A stretch of DNA of 64,000 nt from Kistimonas scapharcae (lineage in GTDB: Bacteria > Pseudomonadota > Gammaproteobacteria > Pseudomonadales > Endozoicomonadaceae). The stretch covers positions 1-64,000 of the forward strand of contig NZ_BAABFL010000480.1 in assembly GCF_039540975.1 (NCBI RefSeq). Direction: 5' to 3'. Positions within the stretch are counted from its first letter, which is position 1; each line of letters opens with the position of its first letter. Below are positions 18,374 through 27,101 of the stretch, in pieces. The position numbers and the translations under genes were made by a program. A model generated the notes under the pieces. That model was given only the letters and a program-made list of their open reading frames with translations, had not been told where the DNA came from and did not search any database.

Positions 18374-20650
18374 TCAGACAGGGTCGCCTTGCCATCGTCC
18401 GCCAATCACCTGATCCAACCCCTGCTTTCTTAGCGCAAGCTCCAGTGTGCTACGGATAATTCTCGGATTATCCATCGTCATCACATCATCCAGAATCGCC
18501 TTGGCCTGACTGCGCTTCATGCTTCGCAGCGTCCACTTTACTTTCAACAGCTGGGTCGCATTCATCGACAACACATCATACCCCATGGCCATCAACAGCA
18601 CGGCAGCTGCCGGATCGCCCGCCATTTCGCCACAGATACCCACGGGCTTTCCTTCCTGATGCGCATCGTGAACAATTTTCTGCAGTGCCTGCAGTACTGC
18701 GGGATGCAAGGAGTGATAGAGATCTGCAACCCGGGGGTTATTTCTATCAACGGCGAGAATATACTGGGTCAAATCATTGCTGCCCACGGAGAGGAAATCG
18801 ACCCGACGGGCAAAATCGCGCACCTGGTAAACCGCCGCCGGCACTTCAATCATGACCCCAATCGGCGGCAACAAGACATCCAGACCTTCACTCTTCACTT
18901 CGTGGTGTGCACGGTGCACCAGATGAAGCGCTTCTTCCACTTCGGAAACCCCCGTCACCATCGGCAACATAATCCGAAGGTTATCCAGACCGACGCTGGC
19001 CTTGAGCATGGCCCGAACCTGAACCAGAAAGATTTCAGGGTGATCCAGTGTCACCCGAATACCACGCCAGCCAAGGAATGGGTTATCTTCACGAATGGGA
19101 AAATAACTGAGTGACTTATCGCCCCCAATATCCAGGGAACGCATCGTGACCGGACGAGGCGCAAACGCCGCTAGCTGTTCACGATAGATTTTTTCCTGTG
19201 CCAGCTCACTGGGAAAACGTTCCCGAATCATGAAAGGGACTTCCGTGCGATACAGACCAACCCCCTCTGCACCATGATCAAGGGATCTGACCGTATCCGT
19301 CATCAAGCCGGTATTCACCCAGAGGGGAATACGGTAATTGTCCGGCGTGACACACTGCTTATCCTTGAGGGATTCGAGCCCCTTGGAAAACTGCTCCTCT
19401 TCATCCACAACTTTCTGGTAGTGACGCAGCATTTCCACGGAAGGAGATGAATAGACGCGCCCCAGATTACCGTCAACAATGAGTTCTCGACCCGCCATAC
19501 GGTCATAAGGCAGATCCACGGCACCCATGACAGTGGGAATGCCCATCGCACGCGCCAGAATTGCCACATGAGAATTCCCTGAACCCAGTACCGATACCAA
19601 ACCCACCAGGCTTTCCCGTGGCACTTCACCCAGCATGGCCGGGGTCAGCTCTTCGCTGACGACCACGCATTTCCCGGGATAGGTGATCGAGACCTGTTCT
19701 TCTTCCTGCAGGTAAGACAACACCCGACGTCCAAGATCACGTACATCCACTGCCCGTTCCTGCAGATAAGGGTCATCCATCATCTCAAAGTGCCGGACAT
19801 GCTCGTCCACTACCTGGCGCAAAGCCCCCTGCGCCCAGGAACCCGCCTTGATCAGCTTGCAGACTTCAGCCCCCAGCGCCTTGTCGTCCAGCATTCTCAG
19901 GTAAACATCAAACAGTGCCTGCTCTTCAGGGCGAAGATCCGAGAGTTTTTCTGCCGTTGCCCGCATGTCTTTGCGAACAGCTTCAAGCGCACGATTAAAC
20001 AGCGTCAGTTCAGCCTCAACATCATCGGCTTTCTTTTCGGGAACAACGCTCAAATCCGCCGGAGGCGCCAGCACAACGGCAACACCAATAGCGACACCCG
20101 GCGCACCGGCAACGCCATTGAAACGAACCGACTTTTTCTGTTTACCGGCCGGCACAACATGCAGAGAACCTGTCGCCTCAGCATGGGCTATAACCCCTGC
20201 CAACTGGGCCGACATGGTGACAAGAAAGGATTCCTCACCTTCGTCATAACAGCGCTGGGCCTTGTGCTGAACCACCAGCACACCCAGCAGATTACGGTGA
20301 TGGATAATCGGGACACCAAGAAAAGACTTATAGTCTTCTTCGCCGATGCCCTTTATATGGCTGTACTTTGGATGAGAGGGCGCATCGTCGAGGTTGATGG
20401 GTTCTTCGCGCAAACCGACCTGCCCCACCAACCCCTCAGAACGCCCGAGCGTGACCTTGCCAACCGCTTCCCTTTTGAAACCTTCATTGGCCCTCAGGGT
20501 ATAGCGACTGGTTTCTTCATCGTAGAGATAAACAGAACAGACCTCCGTCTGCATGGCCACCCTGACGCTGCGCACAATAACGTCCAATGCGGTCTGGAGA
20601 TCCCGTGCCGCACCCACATCCTGGACGATCTTGCGCAACGTTGTCAGCAT
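18374..20650 (-). CDS. ptsP: Phosphoenolpyruvate-protein phosphotransferase PtsP (EI-Ntr)
   Basis: First phosphotransferase of the nitrogen PTS, passing phosphate from PEP to NPr (PtsO). An amino-terminal GAF domain (about 1-165) precedes an enzyme-I module. The phospho-histidine is H361 in GSGNSHVAILARAMG, and the carboxy-terminal TIM barrel holds LYRTEVPFM, GGDKSLSYFP and the GSNDLTQY and GICGEMAGD motifs. At 758 residues it is full length. It follows rppH by 62 bp, the widely conserved rppH-ptsP pair. Confidence 0.96.
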   Translation of the reverse strand: MLTTLRKIVQDVGAARDLQTALDVIVRSVRVAMQTEVCSVYLYDEETSRYTLRANEGFKREAVGKVTLGRSEGLVGQVGLREEPINLDDAPSHPKYSHIKGIGEEDYKSFLGVPIIHHRNLLGVLVVQHKAQRCYDEGEESFLVTMSAQLAGVIAHAEATGSLHVVPAGKQKKSVRFNGVAGAPGVAIGVAVVLAPPADLSVVPEKKADDVEAELTLFNRALEAVRKDMRATAEKLSDLRPEEQALFDVYLRMLDDKALGAEVCKLIKAGSWAQGALRQVVDEHVRHFEMMDDPYLQERAVDVRDLGRRVLSYLQEEEQVSITYPGKCVVVSEELTPAMLGEVPRESLVGLVSVLGSGNSHVAILARAMGIPTVMGAVDLPYDRMAGRELIVDGNLGRVYSSPSVEMLRHYQKVVDEEEQFSKGLESLKDKQCVTPDNYRIPLWVNTGLMTDTVRSLDHGAEGVGLYRTEVPFMIRERFPSELAQEKIYREQLAAFAPRPVTMRSLDIGGDKSLSYFPIREDNPFLGWRGIRVTLDHPEIFLVQVRAMLKASVGLDNLRIMLPMVTGVSEVEEALHLVHRAHHEVKSEGLDVLLPPIGVMIEVPAAVYQVRDFARRVDFLSVGSNDLTQYILAVDRNNPRVADLYHSLHPAVLQALQKIVHDAHQEGKPVGICGEMAGDPAAAVLLMAMGYDVLSMNATQLLKVKWTLRSMKRSQAKAILDDVMTMDNPRIIRSTLELALRKQGLDQVIGGRWQGDPV

Positions 20651-20712
20651 GCCAAACCTTCTGTGTCAGTCCTCCAGATGGCGAATCCGCAATAAACGGC
20701 ATTCTCCCTGTA

Positions 20713-21210
20713 TCATCGGGCAAGCCCCTGCGTGTGCAGGCTCATCATGCGCGGTGCCAGCTCTTTCATGGCCCGCCGATACACTTCCCGCTTGAACGCG
20801 ACCACCTGACCCAACGGGTACCAGTAGCTGACCCAGCGCCAGTCATCAAATTCCGGGGAACCGGAACGATCCATACGAACCCTTTCGTCAGGGCCCAGCA
20901 ATTCCAGCAGAAACCATTTCTGTTTCTGTCCGACACACAGCGGAAAACTGTCCCGACGCACCAGCCGCTTGGGCAGCCGGTAACGCAGCCAGCCGCGGGT
21001 ACAGGCCAGTATCCTGACATCCCCGCGTTCTAGCCCGACTTCTTCGTAAAGCTCCCGATAGAGTGCATCTTCGGGGCTTTCGTCATCATTGATTCCGCCT
21101 TGTGGAAACTGCCAAGCATCCTGACCGATTCGTCTTGCCCACAACACCTGTCCCCGACGATTCGCCAGGATGATGCCGACATTGGGCCGAAATCCATCCG
21201 AATCAATCAC
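20713..21210 (-). CDS. rppH: RNA pyrophosphohydrolase RppH
   Basis: Nudix enzyme that removes pyrophosphate from the 5' end of mRNA and so triggers RNase E decay. The Nudix box is intact, GGINDDESPEDALYRELYEEVG (shown split: GGINDDESPEDA then LYRELYEEVG). I place the start at GTG 21210, which begins the conserved VIDSDGFRPNVG opening and has AAGG eight bases upstream; this gives 165 residues as in relatives. The longer reading frame to 21276 adds 22 residues not typical of the family. Confidence 0.93.
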   Translation of the reverse strand: MIDSDGFRPNVGIILANRRGQVLWARRIGQDAWQFPQGGINDDESPEDALYRELYEEVGLERGDVRILACTRGWLRYRLPKRLVRRDSFPLCVGQKQKWFLLELLGPDERVRMDRSGSPEFDDWRWVSYWYPLGQVVAFKREVYRRAMKELAPRMMSLHTQGLAR

Positions 21211-21408
21211 ATGGTTGACCTTATAAAAACTATTGCCAAGCATTGTTTCACAGTTCCCGCCACTTCGGCAAACCATAAAACCATCGCGGCTTTTACTGCC
21301 CTTAAGGAACGAGAGTCCCGAATCAAAATCCTCCGATTAAGCCTGTTCCCACGCCCCGCTCTTGATTACCATGCCGCCATGAAACACCAATAATGAGGAA
21401 CAACGGAC

Positions 21409-22065
21409 ATGGCGCTTGTGCTGTTTGACCTGGACAATACCTTGCTGGCGGGTGACAGCGATCACACCTGGGGGGAGTTCATCGTGGATCGTAAACTGGT
21501 GGATGAGCAGGCTTACCGGAAATCCAACGACCAGTTCTACCAGGATTACCTGCAGGGCAAGCTGGATATCAAGGCGCACCTCGCCTGTTGCCTCGCTCCC
21601 TTGACTGAGCATTCCATGGAAACGCTGCACCAGCTGCGTGAAGAATTTGTTCAGGAACGCATCGTGCCCATGATTGCCAAAGAGGCACGTGAATTGATTC
21701 GCCGTCATCGGGAAGCAGGCGACACGTTGATGATCATCACCGCGACCAACCGATTTGTGACAGAGCCCATTGCCCACTTGCTTGGCATTGACCTGCTGCT
21801 GGCCAGCGATGTCGAAATTAAGGGTGGACAATATACCGGCAAGCCGGAAGGTATCCCCTGCTATCAGGAAGGTAAGGTAACCCGCTTAAAACAGTGGCTG
21901 GATGAGAACAAGGAAATATCGCTAGAAGGCAGTGTTTTTTACAGCGATTCACATAACGACCTGCCGCTGATGGAAATCGTTGATAGCCCAGTAGCAGTTG
22001 ACCCGGATGAAACGCTGACAGCCACTGCCAAGGAAAGGAACTGGCCCATTATCAGCCTGCGCTGA
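21409..22065 (+). CDS. HAD-IB family phosphatase
   Basis: SerB/HisN-like haloacid-dehalogenase phosphatase. Motif I is FDLDNTLL (nucleophile Asp), motif II the Thr in IITATN, motif III the Lys region near KVTRLKQW, motif IV YSDSHNDLP. The product is 218 residues. It is next to rppH-ptsP as is PA0335 of P. aeruginosa, a protein I recall being assigned as histidinol-phosphate phosphatase; transfer of that role is an inference from synteny and similarity. It is divergent from rppH. Confidence 0.85.
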   Translation: MALVLFDLDNTLLAGDSDHTWGEFIVDRKLVDEQAYRKSNDQFYQDYLQGKLDIKAHLACCLAPLTEHSMETLHQLREEFVQERIVPMIAKEARELIRRHREAGDTLMIITATNRFVTEPIAHLLGIDLLLASDVEIKGGQYTGKPEGIPCYQEGKVTRLKQWLDENKEISLEGSVFYSDSHNDLPLMEIVDSPVAVDPDETLTATAKERNWPIISLR

Positions 22066-22072
22066 GCCATTG

Positions 22073-22099
22073 GCAGCTTATGGAAAAACCATAAGCTGC
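22073..22099. terminator. Bidirectional rho-independent terminator
   Basis: Perfect 11-bp stem GCAGCTTATGG / CCATAAGCTGC with an A5 loop and a T-rich tail, between the convergent HAD gene and rlmI. Confidence 0.82.
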
Positions 22100-22118
22100 T
22101 TGTTTTCTGTCTGACAGA

Positions 22119-23309
22119 TTAAACGGTCACACGGCAGAATAACGCCTTGATATAAGCCGTTTCAGCGATAGCCGGATGAATCGGATGATCTGCGCCCTGA
22201 TGACATTCCGCCACCAGCTGCAGGTTACGGTCGAGATGACGACTGGCGGCACGCAGGGTATCAAGTAAGCGATCCCGCTCCAGATGCATAGAGCACGAAC
22301 AACTCACCAGCAAACCATCCCGTTTCAGGAGTCGCATCGCCAGCTCATTGATCCGACGATACGCCTGCTCGCCGGCACGGATATCTTTTTTACGTTTAAT
22401 AAACGCAGGCGGATCAACAACCACCACATCAAATCGCTGCTCGCCGGCATGAAGCTCCTTGAGTGCAGCAAAAGCGTCGCCTTCAAACGTCGCCACCTTT
22501 TCACCTACACCGTTGAGTTCCGCATTCTGATGGACATATTCAAGCGCGGTCGCAGAACTGTCCACACAGTACACCTCTTCTGCACCCGCGACTGCGGCTT
22601 GAACACCCCATCCACCGATATAACTGAAAACATCCAGCACCCGGGCACCCTTGACCCACTGATTCAGTTGAGCCCGAGCCGGCCGGTGATCATAGAACCA
22701 GCCGGTTTTCTGACCATCCCGTACAGGCGCAACAAATTGAGTGTTATTTTCTATCAGTGACACACCATCTGGCACTTCACCCCAAGGGGTTTCAATATAT
22801 TCAGGCAGCGCTTCAAGCTTACGACCGGATCCATTGTTACGGAACAGGATGCCGGCAGGCTTGAGCACTTTAACCAAAGCCTCGACAATGTCCTCTTTCA
22901 CCGCTTCCATGCCCCAGGTGGAGATCTGCACCACCAGGTAATCACCAAACCGATCCACCACCAGACCGGGCAACAGGTCGCTATCACCATATACAAGGCG
23001 GTAGTACGGCTCAGAAAACAGCCGTTCCCGCAGCCCCAATGCGATCTTGATCCGATGCACCAGCAGGGATTTATCCAATGTGTACTGGGTATCCCGGCTA
23101 ACCACCCGCCCGCAGATCAGGGTATTGGGATTGACAGTAGCGATAGCCAGTGGCTTTCCCGTCGAGGATTCAACCACCGCCTGCTGCCCTGCGGAAAACC
23201 CCGCCAACGGCGTTGCGGCAGTATCCACCTCATTACTGTAAATCCAGAGGTGGCCAGCCCGCAGACGTTTGTCTGCATTTTTTTTCAGCCGCAGCGGCGC
23301 GCATGTCAT
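22119..23309 (-). CDS. rlmI: 23S rRNA m5C methyltransferase RlmI-like
   Basis: SAM-dependent methyltransferase of the YccW/RlmI family, which methylates C1962 of 23S rRNA in E. coli. An amino-terminal PUA-like domain (about 1-75, with GHLWIYSNEV) precedes the family's linker domain and a Rossmann domain (VLDVFSYIGGWGVQAA). The catalytic stretch VVDPPAFIKRKKD and the LVSCSCSMHL cysteine motif are present. At 396 residues it is full length. Single-gene transcript. Confidence 0.92.
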   Translation of the reverse strand: MTCAPLRLKKNADKRLRAGHLWIYSNEVDTAATPLAGFSAGQQAVVESSTGKPLAIATVNPNTLICGRVVSRDTQYTLDKSLLVHRIKIALGLRERLFSEPYYRLVYGDSDLLPGLVVDRFGDYLVVQISTWGMEAVKEDIVEALVKVLKPAGILFRNNGSGRKLEALPEYIETPWGEVPDGVSLIENNTQFVAPVRDGQKTGWFYDHRPARAQLNQWVKGARVLDVFSYIGGWGVQAAVAGAEEVYCVDSSATALEYVHQNAELNGVGEKVATFEGDAFAALKELHAGEQRFDVVVVDPPAFIKRKKDIRAGEQAYRRINELAMRLLKRDGLLVSCSCSMHLERDRLLDTLRAASRHLDRNLQLVAECHQGADHPIHPAIAETAYIKALFCRVTV

Positions 23310-23551
23310 AAATCAATACCTTTTGCCTGAACAGGCAATGAAAACATAGTCAGGAGAAAAAAATTTCGCGTATTATACGGCTTACTGCCTGAGTATTCAG
23401 TGGTGTAAACCCTGTATCAGCGGCTGTATTCATAATGGATGAGAATAAAAGGGCAATTATTTATTGCGCCTTGCCAGGGTGTCCGGAATGGGACATACCC
23501 CCTGCTACACTCAGAACAATAAAAACCAATTCGATAGCGAGATCAGGGATT

Positions 23552-24202
23552 GTGAGCAGCAAAACGTCAGTTTTTTCATCACCGAGACTCTGGGGATACA
23601 GTGCACTTCTGGCCAGTATGTCCCTTGCACCTATCGCTCACGGGGACGTGGAACAACTCCACGGTGACGAAATGGGCGACGTCTATATCATGGACACTGT
23701 CACCGTAAAACCCAAAAACGAATCCTCATCAACGCCTTATTACGATGGAGATCTGCAACACCGCGAAGACCGTGATGATCCACTGTCTGACATAGCGCAA
23801 CAGGCCCAAAGCCAGGCGACCCAGAGAGGACTGGCGGAATCATTAGGACTGGATACGATCACCAGCGACAACGCCTACTCATTCGACTTTGGGCAACATG
23901 TCAATGATGGCATTGCCCAGATGCTGGATGCTCCACCCGATGGCGTGGTCGTCGGCGGCTCGAATGGCAACTATACGCTGACCAACCAGGGTGTCACGGC
24001 GACTCTGACCCAAAACCCGGACAATTCCTGGACTTATGCCTTGCCTAACGGTTTAACCATGACCGCTGGCCCCAACGGGCTCCAGATCGATGGTATCCCA
24101 AGAAACGGCATACCTGCTGACACTAATGTCCCTGTCAGCGCACCGGTTGTCATCGACAATACGGGATCAACCATCGGCATTGATATACACCCCCCCCAGT
24201 AA
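23552..24202 (+). CDS. Hypothetical exported protein
   Basis: No family recognised. The open frame begins at ATG 23435, but GTG 23552 (AGGG just ahead) starts a credible signal peptide: SSKTS, hydrophobic WGYSALLASMSLAPIAHG. The mature part of roughly 190 residues is acidic, Asn/Gly/Asp-rich, with few hydrophobic stretches; short repeats such as GNYTLTNQGVTATL and WTYALPNGLTMTAGPNG suggest a beta-strand repeat. Probably periplasmic or surface-associated. A hairpin follows the stop. Confidence 0.6.
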   Translation: MSSKTSVFSSPRLWGYSALLASMSLAPIAHGDVEQLHGDEMGDVYIMDTVTVKPKNESSSTPYYDGDLQHREDRDDPLSDIAQQAQSQATQRGLAESLGLDTITSDNAYSFDFGQHVNDGIAQMLDAPPDGVVVGGSNGNYTLTNQGVTATLTQNPDNSWTYALPNGLTMTAGPNGLQIDGIPRNGIPADTNVPVSAPVVIDNTGSTIGIDIHPPQ

Positions 24203-24212
24203 CCCTCTATCA

Positions 24213-24234
24213 CTGGAGCCCAGCCGGGCTCCAG
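24213..24234. terminator. Hairpin after the exported protein gene
   Basis: CTGGAGCCC / GGGCTCCAG with a 4-nt loop, 10 nt past the stop; no T-run. Confidence 0.55.
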
Positions 24235-24305
24235 AATGACACATCAGCATACCTTCCATTTCTTTATCTATACTTCCCGAGCCGTATCTCAAGGACATAC
24301 GCTTA

Positions 24306-24848
24306 ATGAGTCATTTTATCCTTACCGCCACCGGACCCGATCTCCCTGACATTGAAAAACAACTTTTTAACAGCGTGACCCAGCATCATGGGCACACAAT
24401 TGAAAGCAATATGTCGCATATGGGAGGTCATTTCACAGGAATGATGTTATTCAACATCGAACCACACAATACTTACGCATTAAAAAGCTCACTGAAAGCT
24501 ATTGAATACTCAGGCATTCATGTGGAGATAGAGCCATCAGAGGAAAGAGAGGGATATAACAAGCATATCGCCATTAATGTCATTGCGGATGATTCGCCAG
24601 AACTATTATCTGACGTAGCCCGTATATTGACTGAAAAAAGGGTTCGCCTTGGCAATGTGCAAATGGATACCTTGTCTGCCCCCTATACCGGGGAAGCTCT
24701 GCAACGCATACAGGCCAAGCTGTTTTATCCTGCAGACACGACCCTCGACACCATCCAAGCCTCACTGGAATCCCTATCCCCTGAATTGATGGTCGAGTTT
24801 TCACCCGCGACCGAGAGCGACGTTACGCCACCACCGCCTCCGGCTTGA
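24306..24848 (+). CDS. ACT-domain protein, GcvR-like
   Basis: Two ACT-type regulatory domains: one from the MSHFILTATGPD start to about residue 80, the second from HIAINVIADDSPELLSDVARIL to about 165. This is the layout of GcvR, the glycine-cleavage repressor partner of GcvA, and of related amino-acid-sensing proteins. The product is 180 residues and ends in a run of prolines. No gcv gene is in the window, so the role is open. The 3' end overlaps the convergent small gene below by 26 bp. Confidence 0.75.
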   Translation: MSHFILTATGPDLPDIEKQLFNSVTQHHGHTIESNMSHMGGHFTGMMLFNIEPHNTYALKSSLKAIEYSGIHVEIEPSEEREGYNKHIAINVIADDSPELLSDVARILTEKRVRLGNVQMDTLSAPYTGEALQRIQAKLFYPADTTLDTIQASLESLSPELMVEFSPATESDVTPPPPPA

Positions 24849-25152
24849 GATCATAGAGCTCACTGACAAGATTTTTCAGGACACCCTGCGCCTCTTCATA
24901 GCCTGTATCCAGATCCTCAACCACAGAAAAGTGATCGATGCGATGGGTAATGTAGCGAACGATGTCCTTCCGAGCCTTGAGACCACTGAGCACTGCTGTG
25001 GCGCTAAGGCGGTTGAAGTCTTCTACCAGTTGCTGAAGATTGATGTTATCAGCCATCTTCAGGAACCGATCCTGGCACACGACAAGGCGATAATCGATAT
25101 TCACCAGCTTGTAATTCTCTGTCAGCCGCGATGGCTCCAGCATGCCCGACAA
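24823..25152 (-). CDS. Small hypothetical protein
   Basis: Not recognised. A 109-residue helical, soluble product. The TTG at 25152 and the ATG at 25143 both lack a clear ribosome-binding site; the ATG at 25056 (MADNINLQQLVEDF) has a weak GAAG ahead, so the protein may be only about 77 residues. The overlap with the convergent ACT-domain gene weakens the case. Confidence 0.45.
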   Translation of the reverse strand: MSGMLEPSRLTENYKLVNIDYRLVVCQDRFLKMADNINLQQLVEDFNRLSATAVLSGLKARKDIVRYITHRIDHFSVVEDLDTGYEEAQGVLKNLVSELYDLKPEAVVA

Positions 25153-25320
25153 GAAAAAGTCTGTAAAGAGTCAATACATGGCAAACTAATAACAATGTCA
25201 TTAGCACCGCAACCGTTAAGACTGAGTGACAATATCCATGACTACAACATCAACTGAAGAGATGACGTGAAGAGAATACTGGATAAGGAGAAAAGAGAGA
25301 GGAGTTTGAAACGTTAAACT

Positions 25321-25374
25321 GTCTCCTGACCTGCTACAGTCTTTTTTACATTGCTGCATTCAGGTCAGGCAGAC
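25321..25374. terminator. Hairpin downstream of the 105-aa gene
   Basis: GTCT(-)CCTGACCTG pairs with CAGGTCAGG(C)AGAC, 13 bp with one bulge, around a 27-nt loop. It lies 36 bp beyond the 3' end of the minus-strand gene at 25410. Confidence 0.45.
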
Positions 25375-25409
25375 GACTCTGTATGACTACCAGAGAAGGT
25401 TAGATAACC

Positions 25410-25727
25410 TCACGCCGGCATGACAGACCCCGTCATCCCAATACTGCCATCATTACGTGCTACAAGATCATGACAGCTCTCCATCGTCTCCTTCACGCCA
25501 CGACGGAACGCCTTATCCAGAACAGAAATACCAAAGTTGACTTCGCACCCCTGAACACCCGCATCCAGACCAAACTGATAGGCTGCACGCTCAGCTGTAT
25601 GTGCCCATTGCAGGCTTTTACGGTAACAATCTTCCATCCTGGCCACAACACCTGCGGAATACATAGTCAGAATATCTTCTACGCGCTGATCAAGCTGTAA
25701 TGATGAATATGTTTCACCCACTGACAT
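25410..25727 (-). CDS. Small hypothetical protein, 105 aa
   Basis: Not recognised. A strong GGAGG lies nine bases before the ATG, so the gene is probably real. The product is soluble and helical with three cysteines (in DCYRK, GCEVN and SCHDL) and a Gly/Ser/Met-rich end. It is divergent from the AraC-type regulator across about 180 bp. Confidence 0.65.
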   Translation of the reverse strand: MSVGETYSSLQLDQRVEDILTMYSAGVVARMEDCYRKSLQWAHTAERAAYQFGLDAGVQGCEVNFGISVLDKAFRRGVKETMESCHDLVARNDGSIGMTGSVMPA

Positions 25728-25909
25728 AAATCGGAACCTCCAAACGTAAGTATCAATTTTTTTGTACTGCTGTTTTTCAACTCCGAGTCAAATTTACATC
25801 GTTTTCCGGATGAAATGCTTGTCTATAACTGGACTAGATTTTGTCCCTGAGTATACTGGTGATAAATCAACACGCCATCAGCTGTACCGGCCTCAACTGG
25901 AGCAGTCTG

Positions 25910-26911
25910 ATGTACACGTCACACAACACCAACGATTTCCCCAGCGAAGACCCTATAGACGTCTGGGAGGCTCTTCTTAATAAACTACAGCCGTTCACTG
26001 TTGCCCCATATTCCGAGGGTGCATTTCAAGGCCAGCTTAATCTGGCAAAACTGGGCGACATACGATTAAGCACCGCTAGAGTAACGGAACATCTTCTCCA
26101 AAAAAATGCAGCAGAAATAGCACGAAGTACGAATGATGAACTGGCTTTGATTTTTCCACTCTATAACAGCCTTGGCATTATTCAAGGCGACAATCGCTAT
26201 CGACTCAGCCAAGGGCAGGGGCTGGTACTTGATTTGAACAAACCACTGACTGCCGACTTTTTTGAACCTCATCTTACCTTGAACCTGACCATCCCAAGAG
26301 AGTTGGTCTCAGGGCTTTCAGACTCATTACCCAAAGACAGCCCAATCCTTCTGGATGCCAATCAGGGTATGGGACTCCTCCTGAAAAATCACTGTCAGAC
26401 ATTACTGGAAACCCTAGAAACGATTGATTGCGTCAACGTCCTGGACAATCTTCCTGGACACCTGACACATTTGATCGGATTAACACTGGGCGTTTCGGCC
26501 AAAAACACTGAAAAAGTGCGCCCCACCGTAGAACAATTAAGACTGAAATCCATCTATGAAGAAATTGAAAACCAACTGCATGACCCGGAGGTAACACCGG
26601 ATCGAATCGCAAACGCTATCGGAATATCGAAAGCCTATCTGTTCAAATTACTGTCACGGGCCCACACCAGCTTTCGACAGGAAGTACTGACCAGACGATT
26701 GAAAAAAGCCCGAAAACTCTTGCTGCAAAGCAATCTCAGCCATTTATCAGTTTCCGAAATTGCTTATCGACTTGGCTTCAACAGTCACAGTCACTTCAGC
26801 CGCAGCTTTCAAAAGGCATTTGACCAATCACCCACCGATTTTCGCAAAACCCGACTGCAAACCAAAATCGATAATGAACGACAGTTTGACCTTCCCAATC
26901 TGAGCGCCTGA
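25910..26911 (+). CDS. AraC family transcriptional regulator
   Basis: An amino-terminal ligand-binding-like domain of the AraC-binding-like type (about 1-200) is followed by the two-helix-turn-helix DNA-binding domain (last about 100 residues: IANAIGISKAYLFKLLSRA, then ISEIAYRLGFNSHSHFSRSFQKAF-type second helix, ending SPTDFR). The ATG at 25910 has GGAG seven bases upstream; the TTG at 25841 adds 23 residues. The product is 333 residues. It sits 190 bp ahead of the atu-type operon on the same strand and is a candidate activator of it; its ligand is unknown. Confidence 0.88.
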   Translation: MYTSHNTNDFPSEDPIDVWEALLNKLQPFTVAPYSEGAFQGQLNLAKLGDIRLSTARVTEHLLQKNAAEIARSTNDELALIFPLYNSLGIIQGDNRYRLSQGQGLVLDLNKPLTADFFEPHLTLNLTIPRELVSGLSDSLPKDSPILLDANQGMGLLLKNHCQTLLETLETIDCVNVLDNLPGHLTHLIGLTLGVSAKNTEKVRPTVEQLRLKSIYEEIENQLHDPEVTPDRIANAIGISKAYLFKLLSRAHTSFRQEVLTRRLKKARKLLLQSNLSHLSVSEIAYRLGFNSHSHFSRSFQKAFDQSPTDFRKTRLQTKIDNERQFDLPNLSA

Positions 26912-26919
26912 GCTTTATA

Positions 26920-26946
26920 TGGCAGGTTGTCGTATGCAGCCTGCCA
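26920..26946. terminator. Hairpin after the AraC gene
   Basis: TGGCAGG / CCTGCCA around 13 nt, nine bases beyond the stop codon; no T-run. Confidence 0.45.
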
Positions 26947-27048
26947 AAACCCCCTCTACAAACATCCCAAACCTGCTTGCAGATAACCACTATCACGCCT
27001 ACGTATTCATGAAGGCATATCGCACGAAATTTTCTTGCGCAACGTTGT

Positions 27049-27070
27049 ATACCAAGCGCTTGCTTGGTAT
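27049..27070. promoter_or_regulatory. Palindromic putative operator of the atu-type operon
   Basis: Perfect arms ATACCAAGC (27049-27057) and GCTTGGTAT (27062-27070) with a 4-nt centre, and a second nested palindrome CAAGCGCTTG (27053-27062). It is 31 bp before the GTG of the first gene. Symmetry and size fit a TetR-family operator, and a TetR gene (35458) lies inside the operon. Which of the TetR and AraC proteins binds it is inference. Confidence 0.7.
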
Positions 27071-27101
27071 GGTTCACTGATCCACCTGAGAGGTCTGAAC
27101 T

